Below the pieces are notes generated by a model. It saw nothing but the letters and a program-made list of their open reading frames with translations, made no database searches and was not told where the DNA came from. From the NCBI GenBank assembly GCA_910579055.1, contig CAJTSU010000032.1:1-26870 (forward strand): DNA of 26,870 bases, written 5' to 3'. Made by a program: the position numbers and the translations under genes. This stretch comes from an uncultured Mailhella sp. (GTDB lineage: Bacteria > Desulfobacterota > Desulfovibrionia > Desulfovibrionales > Desulfovibrionaceae). The stretch's first letter is position 1. Every line of letters starts with the position of its first letter. This document shows, piece after piece, positions 14,165 to 21,934 of the stretch.

Positions 14165-17100
14165 ATGGATGAAAAAATAAAAGTCAGAGATCTGGCCGCA
14201 GAGACGGGCAAGAGCACCACGGATGTCATGCGAGTATTGCGCGAAGAAGGCATCGATTTCAAGACGGCGTCAAGTTCCATCTCGCGGGAAGATGCGGAAA
14301 AGGTCAAAGCCCATTTCCAGCCGGAAGCAAAGAGCGCTGTTTCCCGCAAGGAAGTGCAGCCGGGCGTCATTGTGCGCCGTCGCCGCCGTAATGCGGAAGA
14401 CAAGGACGCGGAAAAAGAAAAGGCCGATCAGGAAAGCGGGGCAGCCGATCAGGAGCAGACGTCTGCCGTCACTGCCGAAGCCCCCGCAGCGGCCCCCGTA
14501 ACAGACACGGAAGACGCCGCCCGGGTGGCGGACGCCCCCGTGGCGGAAAAAGCTCCCCGGGAACACGCGCGGGAATCCGGACGCAAACGGCCCAGGGCGG
14601 TTGAAAGTGTTGGGGCGCGTATTGTACGGCCTGCCCGCATTGTAGAAGAAGTCAAGGCGGAAGTTCCCGCCGAAAATGACGCAATCAAGGCGGAACCCGC
14701 TATGAAGATGAGCATGGGGAACGACGAATCCGCCCCGGCCGCATCCGAGCCCCGCGCCCCGATCAAGCCGCAGCCCGCCCCTGAAAGCGGCGCGGCAGAA
14801 GCGGGAGAAGCCGCGTCCGCCGCTGAAGCGCCTGTTAAAGCCGCTTCCGAAGCGCCTTCAGAAACTCCTGCCGAAACTGCCGCCGAAATTCTCAAGGACG
14901 CCTCCCGCGAGGCCGGCACGGAAGTACGTTCGGACGTTCGGAAGGATACGCAGGAAAAGACTGAAGCCAGGGCCGACAAGCCCCGCCGCGCTCCCGCCGC
15001 GTCCGCCGTGCCGGAAGGCTCCTCTCAGCCCAGCCTTTTGCCCCCGGTGAGCGAACGGCGCCCGCCCCGCGAGGATGGTGAAAATGCCGAAGACAGCGCG
15101 CCCGCGCGCCGTCCTCAGCAGGCTGCCCCTCAGGTACGCGTCATTTCCCGCCCCGATCCCGCGCAGCAGGCGCGCGTTGTTTCCCGGCCCGCGCCTGGTG
15201 ACAACAGGGCCCCCCGCGATGATCGTCGTTCCGGCGGCGCTTCCCGCCCCGGGGCCAGCGCTCGCCCCGGCGGCTCCCGTCCCGGTGGTCCGCGTTCCAG
15301 GCCTTCCGGCGGTGCGCCCGGAGCGTTCCCGCCTCCTATGCCCCAGCCGGGCTCCGAAGGCGATCAGAGCCGCAAAAAGCGTAACAAGAACCGCCGCACT
15401 GTGGACTTTCCGCAGGAGAGCAACGAGGATTTCGCACGCCGCAAGAACCTTGGCCTGCCCGGCATGGATGACGACGACGGAGTGTTCCGTTCGCGCAGCC
15501 GTTCCCGCAAGCCCAAAAAGCAGCAGGCCGCGGTTGGAGCCACCCAGCCGATGAAGGCCGCCAAGCGCAAGATTCGCATCGAAGAAGCCATCCGCGTAGC
15601 GGACATGGCCCATCAGATGGGCATCAAGTCCGGTGAAATCATCAAGGTGCTGTTCGGCCTCGGCGTCATGGCCACCATCAATAACGCCCTGGATATTGAT
15701 ACCGCTACCGTAGTGGCGTCCGAATTCGGTTATGAAGTGGAAAAGGTGGGGTTTGCCGAAGAAACCTACCTGGCTCCCTCCGAACCGGATACGCCTGACC
15801 AGCTTCAGGCGCGCCCGCCGGTGGTCACTATCATGGGCCACGTTGACCACGGCAAAACCTCCCTGCTTGATGCCATTCGCAAGACCAGCGTGACCAGCGG
15901 TGAAGCGGGCGGCATCACCCAGCACATCGGCGCGTACCATGTGAAAACCAAGCGCGGCGATATCGTATTCCTGGACACGCCGGGTCATGAGGCGTTTACC
16001 GCCATGCGCGCCCGCGGCGCGCAGGTCACTGACCTTGTGGTTCTGGTGGTGGCTGCCGATGACGGCGTCATGGAACAGACCCGTGAAGCTATCAACCACT
16101 CCAAAGCCGCCGGTGTGCCCATCCTCGTAGCGGTCAACAAAATCGACAAGGAAGCAGCCAATCCGGATCGTGTATTGCGCGAACTGGCCGAGCTGGGCCT
16201 CCAGGCGGAATCCTGGGGCGGTGAAACCGTGGTGGGCTACGTATCCGCCAAGACCGGCCAGGGACTCGACGAACTGCTGGAACTCATTGCTCTCCAGGCG
16301 GAAATCCTTGAACTCAAGGCCAACCCGGACAAGCCCGCGCGCGGGCATGTCGTGGAAGCCAAGCTGGACAAGGGCCGCGGCCCCGTGGCTACCGTGCTCA
16401 TCCAGGAAGGAACCATCCATCAGGGCGACCCCTTTGTGTGCGGCGTGTTCGCCGGGCGTGTGCGCGCCCTGTTCAACGACCAGGGACGCAAAATCAAGGA
16501 AGCCGGGCCCTCCATGCCCGTGGAAGTACAAGGCTTTGAAGGCGTGCCGGAAGCCGGTGAGGAATTCATCTGCCTCGCTGACGAAAAAACGGCCCGCCGC
16601 ATTGCGGAAAGCCGCGCGATTAAGCAGCGCGAGCGCGAACTGGCCAAGGAATCCCGCGTCACGCTGGAAACGTTCCTGGCCCGCAGCGCGGATACTGCCG
16701 AGGCTCTGGTGCTGAACCTGGTGCTCAAGGCGGACGTACAGGGCTCTCTTGAAGCCATTACCGAAGCCCTGCGCAAACTCAGCACGGACAAGGTACGTAT
16801 CGAGATCATCCACGGGGGAGCCGGAGCGATTTCGGAAACCGATATCATGCTGGCGGCGGCTTCCAACGCCATCATCATCGGCTTTAACGTGCGCCCCACC
16901 GCCAAGGTGAAGGACGTGGCCGATCAGGAAGGCGTGGATATCCGCTTCTACGACATCATTTACAAGCTCGTGGAAGAGATTAAGGGCGCCATGACGGGCA
17001 TGCTCGCCCCGGTAAAAAAGGAAGTGTATCTCGGCCAGGCCGAGGTGCGGAACACCTTCTCCCTGCCCAAGATCGGCGTTATTGCCGGCTGCTTCGTGGC

Positions 17101-17317
17101 GGACGGGAAAATCCTCCGGTCTGCGGGCGTGCGGCTGCTGCGCGACGGCGTAGTGGTGTACACCGGCAAAATCGCCTCCCTGAAGCGTTTCAAGGATGAT
17201 GCCAAAGAAGTGCCCAAGGGCATGGAATGCGGTATGGGCCTCGAAAACTACCACGACATTAAGGTCGGAGATATCATCGAAGCCTTTGAAACCGTGGAAG
17301 AGGCTGCCACTCTCTGA
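14165..17317 (+). CDS. infB: Translation initiation factor IF-2
   Basis: IF-2 is the GTPase that places initiator tRNA on the 30S subunit and promotes 50S joining. The protein is 1050 residues. A first IF2N module is at the N-terminus (VRDLAAETGKSTTDVMRVLR). A long Ala/Pro/Glu/Arg-rich linker (about 55-455) follows, then a second IF2N module (about 466-520). The G domain contains GHVDHGKT (558-565), DTPGHEAFT and NKID. C-terminal domains II-IV end with MECGMGLENYHDIKVGD. The ATG at 14165 is chosen because the IF2N motif begins there and AAAGGGG lies about 10 bases upstream. An upstream extension to 13985 overlaps ylxR and looks non-coding. The long linker is common in large-IF2 bacteria. Confidence 0.97.
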   Translation: MDEKIKVRDLAAETGKSTTDVMRVLREEGIDFKTASSSISREDAEKVKAHFQPEAKSAVSRKEVQPGVIVRRRRRNAEDKDAEKEKADQESGAADQEQTSAVTAEAPAAAPVTDTEDAARVADAPVAEKAPREHARESGRKRPRAVESVGARIVRPARIVEEVKAEVPAENDAIKAEPAMKMSMGNDESAPAASEPRAPIKPQPAPESGAAEAGEAASAAEAPVKAASEAPSETPAETAAEILKDASREAGTEVRSDVRKDTQEKTEARADKPRRAPAASAVPEGSSQPSLLPPVSERRPPREDGENAEDSAPARRPQQAAPQVRVISRPDPAQQARVVSRPAPGDNRAPRDDRRSGGASRPGASARPGGSRPGGPRSRPSGGAPGAFPPPMPQPGSEGDQSRKKRNKNRRTVDFPQESNEDFARRKNLGLPGMDDDDGVFRSRSRSRKPKKQQAAVGATQPMKAAKRKIRIEEAIRVADMAHQMGIKSGEIIKVLFGLGVMATINNALDIDTATVVASEFGYEVEKVGFAEETYLAPSEPDTPDQLQARPPVVTIMGHVDHGKTSLLDAIRKTSVTSGEAGGITQHIGAYHVKTKRGDIVFLDTPGHEAFTAMRARGAQVTDLVVLVVAADDGVMEQTREAINHSKAAGVPILVAVNKIDKEAANPDRVLRELAELGLQAESWGGETVVGYVSAKTGQGLDELLELIALQAEILELKANPDKPARGHVVEAKLDKGRGPVATVLIQEGTIHQGDPFVCGVFAGRVRALFNDQGRKIKEAGPSMPVEVQGFEGVPEAGEEFICLADEKTARRIAESRAIKQRERELAKESRVTLETFLARSADTAEALVLNLVLKADVQGSLEAITEALRKLSTDKVRIEIIHGGAGAISETDIMLAAASNAIIIGFNVRPTAKVKDVADQEGVDIRFYDIIYKLVEEIKGAMTGMLAPVKKEVYLGQAEVRNTFSLPKIGVIAGCFVADGKILRSAGVRLLRDGVVVYTGKIASLKRFKDDAKEVPKGMECGMGLENYHDIKVGDIIEAFETVEEAATL

Positions 17318-17342
17318 CCCTGCTCCGCATAAATAAAGCACA

Positions 17343-17374
17343 AGGGGCCGATCCGTCTGCACGGATCGGCCCCT
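17343..17374. terminator. Strong bidirectional hairpin between infB and the cupin gene
   Basis: GGGGCCGATCCGT (17344-17356) pairs perfectly with ACGGATCGGCCCC (17361-17373) around a CTGC loop, plus an outer A-T pair. On the minus strand it is followed by a T-rich tract, so it can serve the convergent cupin gene and infB. Smaller hairpins follow: GGCAT/ATGCC near 17377 and CCGCCCC/GGGGCGG at 17400-17418. Confidence 0.7.
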
Positions 17375-17426
17375 GAGGCATCAAATGCCAACGCTCTCAC
17401 CGCCCCCTGAAGGGGCGGCTCAAGCC

Positions 17427-17834
17427 TCAGCGCAGCTTTCCATAATCTTCCTCGCTGACGGGCTCCAGCCATTCATTTCTCGCGCCCTCCCCCGGAACTT
17501 CCACGGCAAGATGGGCAAACCAGCTGTCCCTGGCCGCACCGTGCCAATGCCGAACCCCGGCGGGAATATGCACCACGTCGCCGGCGCAAAGCGCGCGAGC
17601 ATCCTTTCCCCACTCCTGATACCAGCCTCGCCCGGAAGTGCACAGCAATATCTGCCCGCCGCCATCGGATGCGTGGTGGATATGCCAGTTATTGCGGCAT
17701 CCCGGCTCAAAGGTCACATAGGCGATAACCACACCTTCTGCGGACAACATGTTCAGATAACTGTTGCCCGTAAAGTACCGGGCATAGGCTGTGTTGGCTC
17801 CGCCTCTGGGAAACAGATCCCTGATCTCGTCCAT
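17427..17834 (-). CDS. Single-domain cupin protein
   Basis: This 135-residue protein has the two cupin motifs. Motif 1 is GCRNNWHIHHASDGGGQILL, with metal ligands His51 and His53 and probably Gln61. Motif 2 is AGDVVHIPAGVRHWHGA, with His96 or His98. The sequence GRGWYQEWGKDAR is typical of the small cupins often paired with carboxymuconolactone-decarboxylase or dehydrogenase genes, and it resembles manganese hydroxynitrile-lyase-type cupins. No such partner is present here and no reaction can be assigned. The ATG at 17834 is preceded by AAGGAGA, a strong ribosome binding site. The gene stands alone, convergent with infB and divergent from pyrB. Confidence 0.85.
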   Translation of the reverse strand: MDEIRDLFPRGGANTAYARYFTGNSYLNMLSAEGVVIAYVTFEPGCRNNWHIHHASDGGGQILLCTSGRGWYQEWGKDARALCAGDVVHIPAGVRHWHGAARDSWFAHLAVEVPGEGARNEWLEPVSEEDYGKLR

Positions 17835-17848
17835 ACATTCTCCTTGAA

Positions 17849-17873
17849 GGAAACGCGCTCATCAGCGCTCTTT
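17849..17873. repeat. GGAAACGC palindromic repeat, copy 3
   Basis: GGAAACGCGCT, CATC and AGCGCTCTTT form a GCGCT/AGCGC stem just upstream of the cupin ribosome binding site. It is the counterpart of the copy ahead of ddl. Confidence 0.45.
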
Positions 17874-17927
17874 AACATCCTGTGCAACATCAGGATGGCT
17901 CTGTCATGGAACCGTCGGCTCGCTCGC

Positions 17928-17944
17928 GCCTCCGGCGGTCAAGG
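17928..17944 (-). repeat. Dispersed intergenic repeat, copy C (inverted)
   Basis: The minus strand reads CCTTGACCGCCGGAGGC, identical over 17 bases to copy A. It is preceded by AATAGTGTTGAAACTAT, which echoes the GTGTTGA of copy A. Confidence 0.65.
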
Positions 17945-18075
17945 ATAGTTTCAACACTATTCAGGAACAGAGCCTCCAGGATATACCGGCACATCCGGCG
18001 TATAAAGACATAATCCCCGCAAAAACTTGCCTGATCCTGTAACGCGGCCTTCCCGACACCGCGCGTTTTTTGCGC

Positions 18076-18104
18076 TTTACAGCGCCGGGCCGCTTGGCTA
18101 ATGT
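18076..18104 (+). promoter_or_regulatory. Possible pyrB promoter
   Basis: TTTACA (18076-18081) and TAATGT (18099-18104) are separated by 17 bases. The -10 box is weak (3 of 6). If this promoter is used, the short ORF at 18101 would not be translated from it, and a promoter further upstream would be needed for coupled attenuation. Confidence 0.35.
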
Positions 18105-18175
18105 CTGTATTCGGGCGCGCACTTGCGCCGACAGCCTTTCGCGCCCGCGAAAGGCTTTTTTTCAGCCAACGATAA
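18101..18175 (+). CDS. Putative 24-residue pyrB leader peptide
   Basis: A short frame starts with ATG at 18101 and spans the whole terminator hairpin ahead of pyrB. It reads through the U-run as Leu-Phe-Phe codons and stops with TAA at 18173-18175, nine bases before the pyrB ATG and overlapping its ribosome binding site AAGGAAA. This mirrors the layout of the enterobacterial pyrBI leader peptide, whose translation couples UTP-sensitive pausing to readthrough. No convincing ribosome binding site precedes the ATG, so translation is unproven. Confidence 0.35.
   Translation: MSVFGRALAPTAFRARERLFFSQR
18113..18162 (+). promoter_or_regulatory. pyrB attenuator: intrinsic terminator with a competing antiterminator
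   Basis: The terminator stem GCCTTTCGCG (18134-18143) with CGCGAAAGGC (18146-18155) is perfect and is followed by seven T residues (18156-18162), 22 bases before the pyrB start. Upstream GGGCGCG (18113-18119) is perfectly complementary to CGCGCCC (18140-18146) inside that stem, so it can form an antiterminator. The same GGCGC (18114-18118) can instead pair with GCGCC (18125-18129), freeing the terminator. This three-way switch implies regulated readthrough into pyrBC. Confidence 0.65.
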
Positions 18176-18184
18176 GGAAACATC

Positions 18185-19138
18185 ATGTCTGAGGCACATC
18201 CCTGGCCGCATAAAGACCTCCTCGACATCAGCCGGCTGACCGTGGACGAAATCATGCACCTGCTGGACACCGCCCGCAGTTTCCATGAGATCAACCGCCG
18301 CCCGGTCAAAAAAGTTCCCACCCTTAAGGGCAAGACCATCATGCTGTTCTTTGCGGAAAACAGCACGCGCACCAAGACATCTTTTGATGTCGCGGGCAAG
18401 CGCCTTTCCGCCGACACGCACGCGCTGGGCAAGTCCGGCTCCAGTATCCAGAAAGGCGAAACCCTCAAGGATACCGCCCTTACCCTCCAGGCCATGAATC
18501 CCGATGTGGTGGTACTGCGTGATTCCAGCAGCGGCGCGGCCCAGTTTCTGGCCGAACGGCTGCGCTGTTCCGTGGTCAATGCGGGGGATGGCTGGCATGC
18601 CCACCCCACACAGGCCCTGCTGGACGCTTTTTCTCTGCGTGAGGCGTGGGGCGGAGAATTCGCGGGCAAAACCCTGCTCATTCTCGGCGACATGGCTCAT
18701 AGCCGCGTAGCCCGCTCCAACGCCAATCTGCTTTCCCGGCTCGGGGTCAAACTGCGCTTCTGCGCACCCCGTACCCTGCTGCCCGCCGGACGCCATCTCT
18801 GGCCCGGCGAGTTTTTTTCCGATCTTAACGAAGCCGTGCGCGGCGTGGATGCCGTCATGTGCCTGCGCCTTCAGCTGGAACGCCAGCAGGCGGGCCTGCT
18901 GCCGGATCTGCGCGACTACTCCTCCCGCTACTGTCTGACCATGCGCCATCTGGCTCTGGCCAAGAGCGGCGCGCGCGTGCTGCATCCCGGCCCCATGAAC
19001 CGGGGGCTTGAAATTTCCTCTGATATCGCGGATTCCGACGCCAGTCTTGTGCTCAACCAGGTTGAGGCAGGCGTCGCCGTGCGCATGGCCGTGCTTTATC
19101 TGTGCGCCACCAGGGCGGAACACGCCCCCCACCTTTAG
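18185..19138 (+). CDS. pyrB: Aspartate carbamoyltransferase catalytic subunit
   Basis: This enzyme condenses carbamoyl phosphate with aspartate, the second step of de novo pyrimidine synthesis. The protein is 317 residues, normal for the catalytic chain. The carbamoyl-phosphate loop is STRTKTSF (60-67). SGSSIQKGETLKDT supplies the neighbouring-subunit Ser/Lys. HPTQALLD (140-147) and HPGPMNRG are also present. The start ATG at 18185 follows AAGGAAA. No regulatory chain gene (pyrI) is next to it. Dihydroorotase follows 18 bases downstream, the arrangement of bacteria whose PyrB and PyrC assemble into one complex (inference from family knowledge). Confidence 0.97.
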   Translation: MSEAHPWPHKDLLDISRLTVDEIMHLLDTARSFHEINRRPVKKVPTLKGKTIMLFFAENSTRTKTSFDVAGKRLSADTHALGKSGSSIQKGETLKDTALTLQAMNPDVVVLRDSSSGAAQFLAERLRCSVVNAGDGWHAHPTQALLDAFSLREAWGGEFAGKTLLILGDMAHSRVARSNANLLSRLGVKLRFCAPRTLLPAGRHLWPGEFFSDLNEAVRGVDAVMCLRLQLERQQAGLLPDLRDYSSRYCLTMRHLALAKSGARVLHPGPMNRGLEISSDIADSDASLVLNQVEAGVAVRMAVLYLCATRAEHAPHL

Positions 19139-19156
19139 CCGTTCGGGAGGCTCGAC

Positions 19157-20416
19157 ATGCTTTTTCTCCACAATGCCCGTTATCTGGGCCAGATGTGCGA
19201 TCTTCTCGTCCGGGACGGCCGTGTCGCGGCCTTCGGGCCGTCCGGTTCCCTGACTGCTCCTGCTGAAGCCGATGCCGTTGACGCGGGCGGCAGGATTCTG
19301 TTCCCTTCCTTTATCGACGCGCACGTGCACCTGCGTGACCCCGGATTTGAATGGAAGGAAGACATACGCACCGGCCTTGCCGCCGCCGCTCACGGCGGCA
19401 TCGGCCATGTGCTGTGCATGGCCAATACGGATCCGGTCAACGACAACGCCGCCGTTACCCGGGATATTCTGGCAAAGGCAATGACGGCTCATCCTCATGG
19501 TCCCTTTGCCCACCCCATCGCGGCGGCCACCATGGGACTGGACGGCAAGGCGCTGGCTCCGCTGGGCGAGCTGAAAGAGGCGGGCTGTATCGCTGTTTCC
19601 AACGATGGACGCCCTCTTGCCGATACCGAAATTCTGCGCCGGGTCATGGAATACGGCGCGGATTTGGGCCTCATCCTCATCGACCATTGCGAAGACCCCT
19701 GGCTCGCACGTGGCGCGCACATGAACGAAGGCGACATGAGCGGCCGGCTCGGCCTGCGCGGCCAGCCCGATGCGGCCGAAGCCATTCAGGCTGATCGCGA
19801 CATTCTGCTGGCTGAATATCTGGATCTGCCCGTACACATCGCCCATGTTTCCGCCTCGCGCACACTGGAGGTCATTCGCCGGGGCAAGGAACGCGGTGTC
19901 AAGGTTACAGCGGAAACCTGCCCCCATTACCTCCTGCTCACGGAAGAAGCGCTGGCCGGGTACGACTCCAACGCCAAGGTGAATCCTCCCCTGCGTACCC
20001 GCGCTGACGTGGAAGCCATGCGCGACGCCGTAAAGAGCGGCCTCATCGACATCATGGTCACGGATCACGCGCCGCACGCGGCCCATGAAAAGGAGCATCC
20101 CGTCGATCAGGCCCCCAATGGAATCACCGGCCTGGACACATCCGTTACCCTGCTCTGGTCACTGGTGGAAGAAGGGGTACTTGACGAAGACGATTTGATC
20201 CGACTCTACTGCCGCCGCCCCGGTGAAATCTTCGGTATCCCGACCAACACCTTTCAACACGGAGATCCTGCGGATTTTTTCCTCTTTGATCCCAATCCTG
20301 AATGGGTTGTCTCGCCGAAAACGCTGTATTCCAAAAGCGCCAATACGCCTTGGCTCGGCAAAACGCTGAAAGGACGAGTCGCCGCACACTGGATCGGCGG
20401 TGTGAAGGTGGTGTAG
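19157..20416 (+). CDS. pyrC: Dihydroorotase (type I)
   Basis: This zinc amidohydrolase closes carbamoyl aspartate to dihydroorotate, the third step of pyrimidine synthesis. The protein is 419 residues. Zinc ligands His56 and His58 are in DAHVHLRDPGFEWKED. The motifs MANTDPVNDN, IDHCED, IAHVSA, TAETCPHYL, NPPLR and VTDHAPH follow in family order. The segment CIAVSNDGRPLAD replaces the usual SDDG, so one Asp has become Asn. The second Asp, which takes the place of carboxylated Lys in type I enzymes, is kept. The start at 19157 follows GGGAGG. It forms an operon with pyrB under the attenuator. Confidence 0.96.
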   Translation: MLFLHNARYLGQMCDLLVRDGRVAAFGPSGSLTAPAEADAVDAGGRILFPSFIDAHVHLRDPGFEWKEDIRTGLAAAAHGGIGHVLCMANTDPVNDNAAVTRDILAKAMTAHPHGPFAHPIAAATMGLDGKALAPLGELKEAGCIAVSNDGRPLADTEILRRVMEYGADLGLILIDHCEDPWLARGAHMNEGDMSGRLGLRGQPDAAEAIQADRDILLAEYLDLPVHIAHVSASRTLEVIRRGKERGVKVTAETCPHYLLLTEEALAGYDSNAKVNPPLRTRADVEAMRDAVKSGLIDIMVTDHAPHAAHEKEHPVDQAPNGITGLDTSVTLLWSLVEEGVLDEDDLIRLYCRRPGEIFGIPTNTFQHGDPADFFLFDPNPEWVVSPKTLYSKSANTPWLGKTLKGRVAAHWIGGVKVV

Positions 20417-20426
20417 TACGGATGCG

Positions 20427-20450
20427 CGGCGGGCTGTCATCTGCCCGCCG
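20427..20450 (+). terminator. GC-rich hairpin after pyrC
   Basis: CGGCGGGC (20427-20434) pairs perfectly with GCCCGCCG (20443-20450), 10 bases after the pyrC stop. There is no T-run, so it may be a weak or factor-dependent terminator. Confidence 0.45.
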
Positions 20451-20491
20451 TGAAGTGTCCAACATCGGATATCATTTGCATGGCGTTGTCA

Positions 20492-20526
20492 GGAAACGCC
20501 GGTTCATCATGCCGTTGTCACTTTCC
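20492..20526. repeat. GGAAACGC repeat, degenerate copy 4
   Basis: GGAAACGCCGG and, after a short gap, CCG with a terminal TTTCC form a relaxed version of the same palindrome, between pyrC and the gene on the opposite strand. Confidence 0.3.
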
Positions 20527-20931
20527 TAAAAATTCAAAAAACTTTTCATGCAGAGGAGCTTTCTCCCATGATCCGGAAGAACTGTCGTATTTATCTGTGA
20601 ACGCCGTGATCCACTGCGCGGCAAAACGGATGGCATCCGCCTGCGATACGTCGTCCGCTTCCATCCGCTCCAGAAAGTCGCCGATGTCCTCCATCGCGGC
20701 ATACGCCATAGCTTCGGCGTCCTGCCTGGACGACGCCCGCATGCTATGTACAAATACTGCCCCGGCCACGCCGCAGGTCACAGTCCAGGGGTACTCTCCC
20801 CCTTCTTCCAGGGTCACGCGCGCGCCAAGGGAGCACGCTTTGTCCAGTATGACGGCACCATTATTCGTGCCCCTGCCCCCCAGGCACGCGCCATCCCGAA
20901 AATCCGACCAGACCGCACTCTCTGCATTCAC
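20518..20931 (-). CDS. Unidentified 137-residue protein encoded after ribF
   Basis: I do not recognise a family. The start is GTG at 20931, chosen because AAGGAA lies 7 bases upstream and the GTG overlaps the ribF stop (GTGA), which implies translational coupling. The N-terminal half is Gly/Thr/Val-rich and reads like a small beta domain (NNGAVILDKACSLGARVTLEEGGEYPWTVTCGVAGAVF). The C-terminal half is predicted helical and acidic (AEAMAYAAMEDIGDFLERMEADD, then AIRFAAQWITAFTDKYD). There is no signal peptide, membrane segment or Cys motif, so it is probably cytoplasmic. A homologue search would be needed to say more. Confidence 0.65.
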   Translation of the reverse strand: MNAESAVWSDFRDGACLGGRGTNNGAVILDKACSLGARVTLEEGGEYPWTVTCGVAGAVFVHSMRASSRQDAEAMAYAAMEDIGDFLERMEADDVSQADAIRFAAQWITAFTDKYDSSSGSWEKAPLHEKFFEFLGK

Positions 20932-21926
20932 AGGACAGTTCCTTCAGGGGCGACGGTGAGTGCGCGTCTCGCCTCCCGATCCGCATTGAGCTGGGCCACA
21001 AGCTCATCCGGGCCGGAAAAACGCATTTCATCCCGCAGTTTTCCCAGAAAGGTCAGCTCCAGCTCCGTGCCGTAAATATCCTCGCTGAAGTCCAGAATAT
21101 GCGTTTCCAGACTCAGTGAACCTTCCCCAAAGGTCGGGTTGTGCCCAAAGCTCGTCATGGAGGGCATGAAAGACGTTTGGGGTTGAGGAACGACTTCGGT
21201 GCAGCCATCCTCGGCCAGCGCCGGCGGCACAGTCTTTCCGGCGCTGGTGGCGTATATCGCGGGCGGAGGCATGACCAGCCCCCGGATATCCATATTTGCC
21301 GTGGCAAAGCCCAGCAGCGGCCCGCCTCGTCCCGCCCCGTGCACCACTTCGCCGCGCACCGCATACGGGCGGCCCAGCATGGCCCGCGCGTGTTCCAGAT
21401 ACCCGGCTTCCACCGCCTTGCGGATCCGGGAGGAGCTGACAGGCACCCCTTCATACATGACGGCGCTTACGCAGGAGACATCAAAACCGAACTCCCGGCC
21501 ACAGCCGACCAACGTTTCCGCTCCGGCCTGATCACTGCCCATGCAGAAATCATAACCTAACACCAGCTGCCGGACGCGCAAGGTATCCGCAAGCACATGA
21601 CGGCAGAATTCCTCCGCCCGGCGGGAAGCGAAATCCCTGGTGAAGGGCAGGAGTAACGCCACATCCACACCCAGCGCGGCAAAACGTTCCAACCTCTGCA
21701 CCCGTGAACTCAAGCCCTGAACCACACGAGTGGAAAGCACCTGTGCAGGATGAGGTTCAAAGGTTATCAGCAGGGAGGGAAGCCCCAGTTCGTGGGCCCG
21801 TGTGGTGGTTCTGCGAATCAGCGCTTCATGCCCGCGGTGAACGCCGTCAAAATTGCCGATGGTGCATACAGCTTCTCGTCCGCCCATGCAGACGGCAGCG
21901 CGGGCGGCGGAAAATGCGACTCGCAT
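20928..21926 (-). CDS. ribF: Bifunctional riboflavin kinase/FAD synthetase
   Basis: RibF phosphorylates riboflavin to FMN and adenylates FMN to FAD. The 332-residue protein has the nucleotidyltransferase motif TIGNFDGVHRGHE (about 22-34), the loop SSSRIRKAVEAG, and the flavokinase domain GRGGPLLGFATANMD. In that domain the usual PTAN is ATAN. SFGHNPTFGEGSLSLETHILDF follows. About 20 extra residues rich in Pro and Gln lie between YATSAG and MTSFGHNPTF. The start at 21926 follows TAGGAGT overlapping the stop of the DsbA-like gene, so it is coupled to that gene. The unidentified 137-residue gene is coupled behind it. Confidence 0.95.
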   Translation of the reverse strand: MRVAFSAARAAVCMGGREAVCTIGNFDGVHRGHEALIRRTTTRAHELGLPSLLITFEPHPAQVLSTRVVQGLSSRVQRLERFAALGVDVALLLPFTRDFASRRAEEFCRHVLADTLRVRQLVLGYDFCMGSDQAGAETLVGCGREFGFDVSCVSAVMYEGVPVSSSRIRKAVEAGYLEHARAMLGRPYAVRGEVVHGAGRGGPLLGFATANMDIRGLVMPPPAIYATSAGKTVPPALAEDGCTEVVPQPQTSFMPSMTSFGHNPTFGEGSLSLETHILDFSEDIYGTELELTFLGKLRDEMRFSGPDELVAQLNADREARRALTVAPEGTVL

Positions 21927-21934
21927 GAAGACTC

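Noticed and set aside
14858..17362. 834-codon open frame on the minus strand
   Set aside because: It is antisense to infB, whose protein is unmistakable. The minus-strand product is low-complexity and His/Gly-rich.
18098..20098. 666-codon open frame on the minus strand
   Set aside because: It is antisense to pyrB and pyrC, has no family-like motif and no ribosome binding site.
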